A stretch of DNA of 64,000 nt, taken from positions 1 through 64,000 of the forward strand of contig NZ_LQGY01000055.1 of NCBI RefSeq assembly GCF_001620055.1, read 5' to 3'. A program made the position numbers and the translations under genes. This document shows, piece after piece, positions 56,540 to 64,000 of the stretch (the first letter of the stretch is position 1; the number at the start of each line of letters is the position of its first letter). The notes beneath the pieces are model-generated. The model did no database searches and was not told where the DNA came from. It was given only the letters and a program-made list of their open reading frames with translations. Source of the stretch: Agromyces sp. NDB4Y10 (GTDB lineage: Bacteria; Actinomycetota; Actinomycetes; Actinomycetales; Microbacteriaceae).

Positions 56540-56605
56540 TCCCCGCTCGGGGGTCTGTTGCGCGCCAAGCGCTTTCCCCTAGGGTGCAGCCACCGGCATC
56601 AGGAA
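56540..56605 (+). promoter_or_regulatory. promoter region of the M1 peptidase gene with AAGCGCTT palindrome
   Basis: A CCAAGCGCTTTCC stretch with an 8-bp palindromic core resembles LacI-family half-operators. It is followed closely by a -10-like TAGGGT. The link to a LacI regulator is a guess. Confidence 0.3.
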
Positions 56606-56614
56606 AGGGTGAGC

Positions 56615-58156
56615 ATGATTCGGCACAGGATGAGGTTGATCGGCGGGGCGACCGCCGCGATGGTGGTCCTCGGCGCGTTCGGCGCGACGGCGGCTGCGGC
56701 GGCTCCGGGCAAGGGTCCCGACAATGCGGGACCGCGGTATACGGCCGGCGCCTCGGGCGTCGGCGACGCGTACTTCCCCCTCGCCGGCAACGGCGGATAC
56801 GACGTCCAGCACTACGACCTCGCCATCCGCTACGCACCGCCCGCCCCATCCCCCGCGCCGCTGTCGGGCCAGTTCGACGGTGTCGCCACGATCGACCTCG
56901 TCGCCACGCAGGATCTCGACCGGTTCAACCTCGACCTGCGCGGGATGGACGTGCGGTCGGTCAGCGTCGACGGCAAGCCTGCGACGGGCATCCAGCCGCC
57001 GCTCGCCGGTCAGGTCGTCGACGGCGCCGCGTACTGGCACGTGCAGAACGCCGACCAGCGCGAATGGGAGCTCACGATCCAGCCTCGGCCGAAGCTCAAG
57101 GCCGGCCAAGCCGTGCAGGTCGTCGTGGAGTACGGCGGTGCCACGACGCGACCGCTGGACATCGAGGGCGCACTGTACGGGTGGGTGACCACGCGCGACG
57201 GCGCCATGGTCGTGAGCGAGCCCGACGGATCCATGACCTGGTATCCGGTGAGCGACCACCAGACCGACAAGGCGACGTACTCGTTCGAGATCACGGTGCC
57301 CGAGGGCAAGACCGCCGTCGCGAACGGAATCCAGCCCAAGCCGGCGGAGACGGTCGACGGCTGGACCACCTGGTTCTGGGATGCCCCCGACCTCCAGGCG
57401 AGCTACCTGACGACGGCATCGGTCGGCGACTTCGACCTCGTCGAGACCACGTCGACGGGCGGCGACATCCCGATCATCGACGCCATCGACCGGAAGCTCA
57501 CCGCCGCGCAGCGCACTGCCCTCAACACCCGACTCGCGCTGCAGCCCGCGATGCTGGACTTCATGGAGGGGTACTTCGGCGAGTACCCCTTCGTGGCGTA
57601 CGGGTCGATCATCGACAACGACACGGTGGGCTACGCCCTCGAGACGCAAACCAGACCGGTGTACGGCATCGGACAGTCCGGCGAGGGCACCCTCCTGCAC
57701 GAAGCGGCGCACCAGTGGTTCGGCAACGCGGTGAGCCCCGAGCGGTGGCAGGACATCTGGCTCAACGAGGGCTGGGCGACGTACGCCTCCTGGATGTGGA
57801 CCGAGCATCGCGGCGGCATCAGCGCGCAGCAGGCGTACAACAACTGGTACGCGCCCGCTCGCACCACCGCCTACTGGAACCTCCAGATCGGCGACCCGGG
57901 CAACATGGGTCTCTTCGCCACGCAGGTCTACAACCGGGGCGCCGCGACCCTCCATGCCCTGCGGGTCGAGGTCGGCGACGACGACTTCTTCGAGGCGAGC
58001 CGGCTCTGGCTGGAGCGCTACGACGACTCGGCGGGCACGTCGGAGGACTTCCAGGCCATCTACGAAGAGGTCTCGGGCAAGGACCTCGACGGGTTCTTCC
58101 AGACCTGGCTGTACGACCAGGTGAAGCCGCCGGCCACCTGGACCATCACCCCGTAG
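56615..58156 (+). CDS. secreted M1 family metallopeptidase
   Basis: The 513-residue protein has a Sec signal (hydrophobic residues 8-30) and an M1 aminopeptidase fold. The zinc site is His362, His366 and Glu385 in HEAAHQWFG, followed 19 residues later by NEGWA. The N-terminal beta domain begins YDVQHYDLAIRY. The usual C-terminal ERAP1-like domain is absent, so this is a short form. It would cleave peptides outside the cell. ATG 56615 has AAAGG six bases upstream. Confidence 0.85.
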   Translation: MIRHRMRLIGGATAAMVVLGAFGATAAAAAPGKGPDNAGPRYTAGASGVGDAYFPLAGNGGYDVQHYDLAIRYAPPAPSPAPLSGQFDGVATIDLVATQDLDRFNLDLRGMDVRSVSVDGKPATGIQPPLAGQVVDGAAYWHVQNADQREWELTIQPRPKLKAGQAVQVVVEYGGATTRPLDIEGALYGWVTTRDGAMVVSEPDGSMTWYPVSDHQTDKATYSFEITVPEGKTAVANGIQPKPAETVDGWTTWFWDAPDLQASYLTTASVGDFDLVETTSTGGDIPIIDAIDRKLTAAQRTALNTRLALQPAMLDFMEGYFGEYPFVAYGSIIDNDTVGYALETQTRPVYGIGQSGEGTLLHEAAHQWFGNAVSPERWQDIWLNEGWATYASWMWTEHRGGISAQQAYNNWYAPARTTAYWNLQIGDPGNMGLFATQVYNRGAATLHALRVEVGDDDFFEASRLWLERYDDSAGTSEDFQAIYEEVSGKDLDGFFQTWLYDQVKPPATWTITP

Positions 58157-58174
58157 CGGGCGGGCACGCACGAC

Positions 58175-58213
58175 GGGGGCGCCCGGGCATCCAGCGGATG
58201 CTCGGGCGCCTCC
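58175..58213 (+). terminator. strong hairpin terminator after the M1 peptidase gene
   Basis: A stem of about 18 bp with two G-U pairs has a 3-nt loop. Its inner part is GCATCC and GGATGC, the frequent word of this genome. Confidence 0.7.
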
Positions 58214-58228
58214 GCGTACGCTGGAGGG

Positions 58229-59539
58229 ATGCCGACCGACGCGCCCGACACCCCTGCCCGCACCGCGGAGCCGGCGGCGACCCCGCGCGACGGCGCCGTG
58301 CGCGAGACGCGCGGCAGCGGCATCCGCTCGACCAAGCCCCGCCAGGTGCGGCCGAAGACCGAGGGATGGCAGCAGGCGAAGGACGCCGACGGCCGCCCGC
58401 TGCTGCAGTTCGCGTCGCCGAAGCGCGGCAAGCCGCCCGCCCACCTCGCCGACCTCGCGCCCGAGGAGTGGAAGGCGAAGGCGGACGAGCTCGGCGTGCC
58501 CGCGTTCCGACTCAAGCAGGTCGCCCGCCACTACTTCACGCGCTGGACCACCGACCCCGCCGAGATGACCGACCTCCCGGCTGAGGGCCGCGAGGAGCTC
58601 GTCGCCGGGCTGCTGCCGCCGCTGCTCACCGAGGTGAAGCGCCTCGAGACCGACCGCGGCGACACGATCAAGTTCCTCTGGAAGCTGCACGACGGTGCGC
58701 TCGTCGAGTCGGTGCTCATGCGCTACCCGGGCCGCATCACGCTGTGCGTGTCGAGCCAGGCCGGCTGCGGCATGAACTGCCCGTTCTGCGCGACCGGCCA
58801 GGCGGGCCTCACGCGCAACATGTCGGCCGCCGAGATCCTCGACCAGGTCGTCGCCGCGAACCGCGTCATCGCCGCGGGTGCGCTGCACGGCAAGCGCGCC
58901 GACGACGGCACGCCCGAGCGCGTCTCGAACATCGTGTTCATGGGCATGGGCGAGCCGCTCGCGAACTACGCCCGGCTCATGCGGGCCGTGCGCACCATGG
59001 CCGCGCCCGCGCCGAACGGCCTCGGCATGTCGGCCCGCAACATCACCGTCTCGACGGTCGGCCTCGTGCCCGCCATCCGCAAGCTCGCCGACGAGCACGT
59101 GCCCGTCACGTTCGCGCTCAGCCTGCACGCGCCCGACGACGGGCTGCGCGACGAGCTCATCCCGGTGAACTCGCGCTGGAAGGTCGACGAGGCGCTCGAT
59201 GCCGCACGCGAGTACTTCGAGAAGACCGGCCGGCGCGTGTCGATCGAGTACGCCCTCATCAAGGACATGAACGACCACGGATGGCGCGCCGACCTGCTCG
59301 CCGAGAAGCTCAACGAGCGCGGCCACGGGTGGGTGCACGTCAACCCGATTCCGCTGAACCCGACGCCCGGCTCGATCTGGACCGCGTCCGAGGTCGACGT
59401 GCAGCAGGAGTTCGTGCGTCGCCTCACCGCCGCCGGCATCCCCACCACGATCCGCGACACGCGCGGCAAGGAGATCGACGGCGCCTGCGGGCAGCTCGTC
59501 GCGACCGAGGAAGACGAGGCGGTCGCCGCCCGCGCCTGA
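58229..59539 (+). CDS. rlmN: RlmN, 23S rRNA (adenine-2503-C2)-methyltransferase
   Basis: The 436-residue radical SAM enzyme has the cluster motif [24 protein letters not shown], and a late Cys (DGACGQL) that acts as the methyl-carrying residue. It methylates A2503 of 23S rRNA, and in some species A37 of certain tRNAs. Its N-terminal extension of about 65 residues is longer than usual and Pro/Arg-rich. TACGCT is six bases before the ATG. Confidence 0.92.
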   Translation: MPTDAPDTPARTAEPAATPRDGAVRETRGSGIRSTKPRQVRPKTEGWQQAKDADGRPLLQFASPKRGKPPAHLADLAPEEWKAKADELGVPAFRLKQVARHYFTRWTTDPAEMTDLPAEGREELVAGLLPPLLTEVKRLETDRGDTIKFLWKLHDGALVESVLMRYPGRITLCVSSQAGCGMNCPFCATGQAGLTRNMSAAEILDQVVAANRVIAAGALHGKRADDGTPERVSNIVFMGMGEPLANYARLMRAVRTMAAPAPNGLGMSARNITVSTVGLVPAIRKLADEHVPVTFALSLHAPDDGLRDELIPVNSRWKVDEALDAAREYFEKTGRRVSIEYALIKDMNDHGWRADLLAEKLNERGHGWVHVNPIPLNPTPGSIWTASEVDVQQEFVRRLTAAGIPTTIRDTRGKEIDGACGQLVATEEDEAVAARA

Positions 59540-59582
59540 CCGCCTCACCCGCCCGATCCGGAGCCGCGGGTACGCTACCGCC

Positions 59583-60155
59583 ATGATCCGAACGTCGCTT
59601 CCGGCGCTCGCCGGCGCGGGGCTCGTCCTGGGCCTCTTCACCGGATGCGTCGCGGAGCCCGCCCCGCCCGCGTCGCGCCCCACCGGCAGTGCGCCCCCGA
59701 GCGCGTCCGGGTCCGCCGACTCGGCGAGCCCGACCGCGAGCGCGGCGCCCGCGCCGACCACGTCGTCCGGCGAGGAGGTCACCTGCGAGAACGTGCTCGC
59801 GACCGAGGACGCCGCCCGCCTCGAAGCCGACGGGCTGGAGTACCGCGCGGACCGCTCCGAGCCCTTCGGTCCGGCCGCCGCCGAGCTCGCCGCCGACGGC
59901 GGGTTGTCGTGCACCTGGCTCGGCGGCGGCGACCTCGGCGTTTGGTTCACGATCCTGTCCGAGACGGATGCCGCGTGGCAGGCGCGTTCGGCCGGGCTAC
60001 AGGGGTCCGGGTGGGTCGAGACCGGCTACCCGCTCCCCGGCGCCCTGGAGGCCCCGCCGGACTACGACCCGAACTACATCCCCGTCATGGCGCACGTCGA
60101 CGGCGTGACGTACTTCACCACCTCGGCCGACTTCCTCGTGGCCGTCGCCGACTAG
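59583..60155 (+). CDS. lipoprotein with two conserved cysteines (copy B)
   Basis: The 190-residue protein has a signal ending in FTGC (Cys22), a Ser/Pro/Ala linker, and a domain with VTCENVLATEDAARLEADGLEYR and DGGLSCTWLGG. The order and spacing match those of the lipoprotein at 55907, so the two are paralogs. TACGCT is six bases upstream of the ATG. The function is unknown. Confidence 0.7.
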   Translation: MIRTSLPALAGAGLVLGLFTGCVAEPAPPASRPTGSAPPSASGSADSASPTASAAPAPTTSSGEEVTCENVLATEDAARLEADGLEYRADRSEPFGPAAAELAADGGLSCTWLGGGDLGVWFTILSETDAAWQARSAGLQGSGWVETGYPLPGALEAPPDYDPNYIPVMAHVDGVTYFTTSADFLVAVAD

Positions 60156-60174
60156 CACCGACCGGGCGCGGGTC

Positions 60175-60248
60175 TTTACGGATGCCGCGGCACCGGCGTA
60201 TGCTCGTGCGGGCCGCGCCACGCGGCATCCGTCGCCTCGATCGAGGCG
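60175..60248 (+). promoter_or_regulatory. promoter and structured leader of the RIO kinase locus
   Basis: TTTACG (60175-60180) and TATGCT (60199-60204) are 18 bp apart. Arms GGATGCCGCG (60180-60189) and CGCGGCATCC (60221-60230) bracket the -10. The 16-bp perfect palindrome CGCCTCGATCGAGGCG (60233-60248) follows in the leader. Confidence 0.5.
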
Positions 60249-60289
60249 AGCACGAGCGCCCAGCGGGCCGAGACCGGAAGGAGTGAGCG

Positions 60290-60349
60290 ATGAACACCGT
60301 CCTTGTCGCGCGTATCGCAGACACCCTTCCCTGCGAGGCCGCCCGCTAG
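60290..60349 (+). CDS. 19-residue leader peptide upstream of the RIO kinase
   Basis: The ORF encodes MNTVLVARIADTLPCEAAR and is preceded by GGAGTG at a good distance. Its stop lies 39 bases before the RIO kinase GTG. The position, ribosome site and structured leader fit a translated regulatory peptide, but translation is not proven. It has one Cys and two Arg; no run of a single amino acid points to a clear attenuation signal. Confidence 0.45.
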   Translation: MNTVLVARIADTLPCEAAR

Positions 60350-60388
60350 CATCCGCGACGGTGGCCTCCACGATCTCGGAGAACCACC

Positions 60389-61288
60389 GTGAACATGCTG
60401 TCGTCACTCGACGATTCCGCCGCGCGCCGCGCGGCATCCGCCACGCCGCTCGCCGCGGCGTTCGCCCACGACCTCGCCTTCGCCGACGTCGAGCCGGGCG
60501 AGGACCAGCGCTGGTCCACCTGGCCGGCCACCCAGCCCAGCGAGCGCGGGCCTCTCCCGCGCCCCGACTGGGTCGTCACCTCCGCCGCCGCGATCGACAC
60601 CGAACTCGGCATCGTGAAGACCGGCAAGGAGGCCGACCTCTGGCTCATCGAACGCGCGGTGCCGGGTGCGCCGCCCGAGGTACCCGGCAACCGCACGCTC
60701 CTCGCCGCGAAGCGCTATCGCGGCACCGAACATCGGATGTTCCATCGCTCGGCGGTGTACACCGAGGGCCGCGCGGCGCCGCGCCGCAGCCGTGACGTGC
60801 GCGCCGTGCAGCGCTCGTCGTCGTACGGCCGCGAGGTCGCGCGCACCGAATGGGCGTACGCCGAGTTCGCCGCGCTCAGCCGGCTGGCCGAGCTCGGCGC
60901 GGCCGTCCCGTATCCCGTGCAGGTCGGCGAGACCGAGGTGCTCATGGAGTTCATCGGCGAGGGGCGGGTGGCGGCGCCGCGGCTCGCGCAGGTGCGCGCC
61001 TCGCGCGACGAGCTGCGCGACCTGTTCCACCAGGTCGTCGACTTCATGCACACGCTCGCGTTCGCGGGGCTCGCACACGGCGACCTCTCGCCCTACAACC
61101 TGCTCGTGCACCGCGGGCGGGTGGTCGCGATCGACCTGCCGCAGGTGGTCGACGTCGTCGCGAACCCGAACGGGTTCGACCTGCTGCACCGCGACTGCGT
61201 CAACGTGTGCGAATGGTTCACGCGGCAGCGGCTGGAGTGCGACGCCGAGGACCTGTTCGCGCAGCTCGTCGGCGACGTGACCGGCTGA
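60389..61288 (+). CDS. RIO1-like serine protein kinase/ATPase
   Basis: The 299-residue protein has the atypical RIO kinase core. It shows IVKTGKEADLWL (glycine-poor loop, residues 75-86), Lys108 in LLAAKRY, the catalytic HGDLSPYN (230-237, Asp232) and the metal motif IDLPQ with Asp249. The N-terminus of about 60 residues is unlike eukaryotic RIO. The role of bacterial RIO kinases is unknown. The GTG start has GGAGA upstream. Confidence 0.85.
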   Translation: MNMLSSLDDSAARRAASATPLAAAFAHDLAFADVEPGEDQRWSTWPATQPSERGPLPRPDWVVTSAAAIDTELGIVKTGKEADLWLIERAVPGAPPEVPGNRTLLAAKRYRGTEHRMFHRSAVYTEGRAAPRRSRDVRAVQRSSSYGREVARTEWAYAEFAALSRLAELGAAVPYPVQVGETEVLMEFIGEGRVAAPRLAQVRASRDELRDLFHQVVDFMHTLAFAGLAHGDLSPYNLLVHRGRVVAIDLPQVVDVVANPNGFDLLHRDCVNVCEWFTRQRLECDAEDLFAQLVGDVTG

Positions 61289-61332
61289 GCCGCGGCATCC
61301 GCTCGCCGTGGTGGACGCCGCCGAGCACAGGT

Positions 61333-61381
61333 CGGACGGGAATCGTCGGTACCGGATCGCCGGTCCGACGATTCCCGTCCG
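61333..61381 (+). terminator. long hairpin after the RIO kinase gene
   Basis: A perfect 17-bp stem (CGGACGGGAATCGTCGG with its complement) is topped by a second 5-bp stem (ACCGG with CCGGT) and an ATCG tetraloop, with one bulged T between the two stems. Confidence 0.7.
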
Positions 61382-61386
61382 GCGGG

Positions 61387-61424
61387 ACCCGGCAGCTCGG
61401 GGACCCGGGCAGCTCGGGGACCCC
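61387..61424. repeat. two direct repeats of about 18 bp
   Basis: The unit ACCCGGCAGCTCGGGG occurs twice in tandem, with an extra G in the second copy. It lies in the 196-bp gap before the next gene. Confidence 0.55.
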
Positions 61425-61484
61425 GGCGACCCGGGCGGCGCAAGGGGCTCGCGATCGCCGGCGCTCGCGCCTACGCTGCCGCGC

Positions 61485-62273
61485 ATGCGACTCGCGACGT
61501 GGAACGTGCTCTGGCGGTTCGCGCCCGACTGGCGGGCGCGCGAGCGCGGGATCCTGACGACGCTCGAGCGCGTCGCGCCGGACGTGCTCGGCCTGCAGGA
61601 GTGCTGGGCGACCCGGACGGAGTCGCAGGCCGATCGCATCGCCGCGCACCTCGGGATGCACGCCGCCTTCGCGGGCCCATCGCTGCCGCCGGTGCCGGAG
61701 CCGCCGGAGCACGACGACCAGGCGGGCGTGCGGATGGGCGTTGGCCTCGTCAGCCGGTGGCCGATCGCCGGCACCGTGGAGCACGAGCTGCCCGTGAGCC
61801 ACCGGCAGGTCGCCCCGGTCGCCCTCGAGGCGCGGATCGCGCACCCCGAGACGCCGTTGCGCGTCGTGGTCGCGGCGACCGAGTGGGAACCGGCGTACGC
61901 CGACGACCACCTCGCCCAGACGAGGCGGCTCGCCGAGTTGATCGGCGCGCCCGACCTGGCGCCACCGACGTTCCTCCTCGCCGACCTCAACTGCGACGTC
62001 TCCCAGGCCGAGTTCGCCCCGCTGGCGCCGGTGGCGGTGGATGTCTGGGCGATCGCCGGCGGTGCAGCGGATGCGGTGACGCTGAGCTCCGCGGTCCCGT
62101 TCGCGCCGCTCGAGGCCGTCAAGGAGATGGATCGGAGGATCGACCACATCCTCATGGCCAACGGATCCGGCGCCGTCGTGGAAGGCGCGTCGATCATCGA
62201 CGAGCCGGTCGACGGGCTCTTCCCCAGCGACCACTTCATGGTGACGGCCGACGTGCGCCTGCCGCCGCGGTGA
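61485..62273 (+). CDS. endonuclease/exonuclease/phosphatase (EEP) family hydrolase
   Basis: The 262-residue protein begins MRLATWNVLWRF and has LGLQECW (metal Glu), LLADLNCD (catalytic Asp-Asn) and FPSDHFMV (Ser-Asp-His) at the end. This is the complete EEP motif set. Substrates range from DNA to phospholipids and sugar phosphates; none can be chosen. TACGCT lies seven bases before the ATG, supporting this start over the longer open frame. Confidence 0.8.
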   Translation: MRLATWNVLWRFAPDWRARERGILTTLERVAPDVLGLQECWATRTESQADRIAAHLGMHAAFAGPSLPPVPEPPEHDDQAGVRMGVGLVSRWPIAGTVEHELPVSHRQVAPVALEARIAHPETPLRVVVAATEWEPAYADDHLAQTRRLAELIGAPDLAPPTFLLADLNCDVSQAEFAPLAPVAVDVWAIAGGAADAVTLSSAVPFAPLEAVKEMDRRIDHILMANGSGAVVEGASIIDEPVDGLFPSDHFMVTADVRLPPR

Positions 62274-62421
62274 CGCACGGCGGGTCGGGCGACGGGCGGC
62301 GGCGGGTCCCGGCACTTCCGCAGGGGCGTTGCGAGCCGCTAGCCTGCACGGGATCGACGCGGATCGGCCCGGCCGGGCGCGCCGTCACCGCCCGTTCACC
62401 CCGCGCCGGAAGACTGCCCCC

Positions 62422-63882
62422 ATGACCGACCCACAGCCCCCGGCGGAGCGCGCCTCGACCGCGACCGCCCCGCACCTCTCGACCGGCGAGCTGCGGGTCA
62501 TCACGGGCCTGGAGCTCGCCGGCGACCGGCCCGTGCCGCGCCGGCAGGTGTGGTCGTGGGCGCTGTGGGACTGGGCGACGCAGCCGTTCAACTCCGTCAT
62601 CACGACGTTCGTCTTCTCGGTGTACCTCACGAGCGCCCTGTTCCTCGCGCCGCAGGTGGCCGGGCTGTCGCCCGACGATCCCGCGTACGAGCGCGGCCTC
62701 GCCGAGCTCTCGTCGCAGCTGGGGCTCGCGGTCGGCCTCGGCGGCATCCTCATCGCGGTGCTCGCGCCGGTGCTGGGGCAGCGAGCGGATGCCGCGGGCC
62801 GGCGCAAGTTCTGGCTGGCCCTCGCCACGGGCGGGGTCGTGCTCTGCCAGGCGATGATGGTGTTCGTCGAGGCGGACTGGCGCTTCTTCTGGCTGGGGGC
62901 GGGGCTGCTGGCGGCCGGCACGGTGTTCCAGGAGATCGCGGGCGTGAACTACAACGCCATGCTCGTGCAGGTCTCGAACGCGCGCACGGTGGGTCGCGTG
63001 AGCGGGCTCGGCTGGGGCTTCGGCTACCTCGGCGGCATCGTGGTGCTCGCGCTGGTCGTCGTGGCCGACTTCGCCGACTGGTTCGGCATCCCGACCGACG
63101 GCGGGCTCAACATCCGGCTCGTGGCGCTGTTCTGCGCGATCTGGACGGTGGTGTTCTCGCTGCCGATCTTCCTCAACGTGCCCGAGGCCCCGGCCGCGCC
63201 GGGCCGTGAGCGCGTCGGCTTCTTCCGCAGCTACGTGGTGCTCGGGCGGGACATCGCCCGGCTCTGGCGCGAGGCGCGTCCGACGTTCTGGTTCCTGCTG
63301 GCGAGCGCGGTGTACCGCGACGGGCTCGCGGGCGTGTTCACGTTCGGCGCGGTGATCGCGAGCATCACGTTCGGCTTCTCGTTCAACGAGGTCGTGATCT
63401 TCGGCGTCGCCGCGAACGTGGTGGCGGGCGTGTCGACGATCGTGGTCGGCCGGCTCGACGACCGGTTCGGTCCGCGGGCCGTGATCCTCGCGACCCTGGG
63501 CGGGCTGATCGTCTCGGCGGTCGTCGTCTTCGTCGCGCACGACGCCGGCAAGACGGTGTTCTGGGTGTTCGGCCTGTTCCTGTCGGCCCTTGTCGGGCCC
63601 GCCCAGGCCGCGAGCCGGTCGTTCCTCGCCCGGGTGACGCCGGCCGGACGCGAGGGTGAGATCTTCGGGCTGTACGCGACCACGGGTCGCGCGGCGAGCT
63701 TCCTCGCACCGCTCGCGTGGGCGGGATTCATCGCGGTGTTCGGCGCGCAGTACTGGGGCATCCTGGGCATTGCGCTGGTCCTCGCGGCCGGGTTCGTGAT
63801 GATGCTGTTCGTGCGGCTGCCGAAGCGGGTCGCGGATGCCGCGCACGCGACCCCGTCCTCAGTGACCCGCTCCGACGGCTAG
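62422..63882 (+). CDS. UMF1-family MFS transporter
   Basis: The 486-residue membrane protein contains WSWALWDWATQPFNSVI, the signature of the UMF1/Atg22-like branch of the major facilitators, with 11 or 12 helices and a long second loop. Relatives export amino acids or other small molecules. The ATG at 62422 has no strong ribosome site; the frame extends 31 codons upstream without similarity. It faces a MarR-like gene. Confidence 0.8.
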   Translation: MTDPQPPAERASTATAPHLSTGELRVITGLELAGDRPVPRRQVWSWALWDWATQPFNSVITTFVFSVYLTSALFLAPQVAGLSPDDPAYERGLAELSSQLGLAVGLGGILIAVLAPVLGQRADAAGRRKFWLALATGGVVLCQAMMVFVEADWRFFWLGAGLLAAGTVFQEIAGVNYNAMLVQVSNARTVGRVSGLGWGFGYLGGIVVLALVVVADFADWFGIPTDGGLNIRLVALFCAIWTVVFSLPIFLNVPEAPAAPGRERVGFFRSYVVLGRDIARLWREARPTFWFLLASAVYRDGLAGVFTFGAVIASITFGFSFNEVVIFGVAANVVAGVSTIVVGRLDDRFGPRAVILATLGGLIVSAVVVFVAHDAGKTVFWVFGLFLSALVGPAQAASRSFLARVTPAGREGEIFGLYATTGRAASFLAPLAWAGFIAVFGAQYWGILGIALVLAAGFVMMLFVRLPKRVADAAHATPSSVTRSDG

Positions 63883-63902
63883 CCGGGCCGGCACCGGCGC
63901 GG

Positions 63903-64000
63903 TCAGCGGCCGCGCTCGCGGCGGAGGCCCTCGGCGAACCGCGTGAGGAGGTCGGCGAACACGACGCGCTCCTCGTCGCTGAATCCGTCGAGGGCGGACT
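63903..64000 (-). CDS. MarR-family-like regulator, C-terminal end (cut by window edge)
   Basis: The last 32 residues (ALDGFSDEERVVFADLLTRF then AEGLRRERGR) match the last helix of MarR-type repressors, where this helix builds the dimer. The rest lies outside the window. Its stop is 21 bases from the UMF1 stop. Confidence 0.5.
   Translation of the reverse strand, partial: SALDGFSDEERVVFADLLTRFAEGLRRERGR

Noticed and set aside
61387-61424. Start of a CRISPR array
   Set aside because: There are only two adjacent units with no spacers and no cas genes in the window.

Overview
This window is a very GC-rich bacterial chromosome segment, most likely from an actinobacterium of the family Microbacteriaceae (Agromyces/Microbacterium-like). 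The evidence is the codon usage, HspR/HAIR control of the dnaK operon, a clpS-DUF2017 pair, an IdeR-type iron box, many leaderless -10 motifs, the very frequent word GGATGCC/GGCATCC, and small tandem proteins that I recall as DUF7882, a family I associate with Microbacteriaceae. I see no phage, insertion sequence, CRISPR array, tRNA or rRNA. Both ends cut a gene.

Layout. 1-4.1 kb: truncated lipoprotein, DUF6421-like protein with an SDR oxidoreductase, MFS exporter. 4.4-8.4 kb: Tat-exported sugar isomerase-like protein and a large secreted PQQ-type sugar dehydrogenase. 8.6-9.8 kb: holin-like membrane protein and metallo-beta-lactamase-fold hydrolase. 9.8-13.7 kb: iron ABC importer (fbpA-B-C order) behind an IdeR-like box. 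13.8-16.1 kb: ArsR repressor with SRPBCC protein, and an MFS transporter. 16.2-20.5 kb: histidine kinase, response regulator, NatAB-type ABC exporter, and a 46-residue lipoprotein. 20.6-24 kb: threonine aldolase-like enzyme, nitroreductase, zinc alcohol dehydrogenase, small membrane protein. 24-27.3 kb: ClpB without its N domain, a small acidic protein, a deazaflavin-type reductase. 27.4-30.5 kb: type III polyketide synthase, methyltransferase and flavin monooxygenase. 30.6-34.3 kb: AI-2E-family protein, SHOCT protein, DUF998-like membrane protein, DUF2017 and ClpS. 34.3-40.2 kb: cyclase/ATPase/TPR regulator, RlmG-like methyltransferase, DUF4383 protein, M20 peptidase. 40.4-46 kb: secreted 5'-nucleotidase, MFS transporter, secreted protein, Fe-S photolyase. 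46.2-50.4 kb: a signalling island of RsbQ-like hydrolase, PAS-GAF-GGDEF enzyme, three small proteins and a facing EAL gene. 50.4-54.7 kb: dnaK-grpE-dnaJ-hspR. 54.9-64 kb: DUF559-type protein, two related lipoproteins, M1 metallopeptidase, RlmN, RIO kinase behind a leader ORF, EEP-fold hydrolase, UMF1 transporter, and the end of a MarR-like gene.

How parts work together. HspR should repress its own dnaK operon and clpB through HAIR sites seen at both loci. ClpS with DUF2017 adds to proteostasis. The iron importer is probably switched by IdeR/DtxR. The 46.2-50.4 kb island looks like a small-molecule-sensing module whose output is cyclic di-GMP, and it is the best candidate for an undescribed system. 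The polyketide operon resembles phenolic-lipid operons of actinobacteria.

Two genome-style features recur. One is a family of about 85-bp palindromic repeats between genes. The other is a 57-bp hairpin present next to the heat-shock promoters of both clpB and dnaK.
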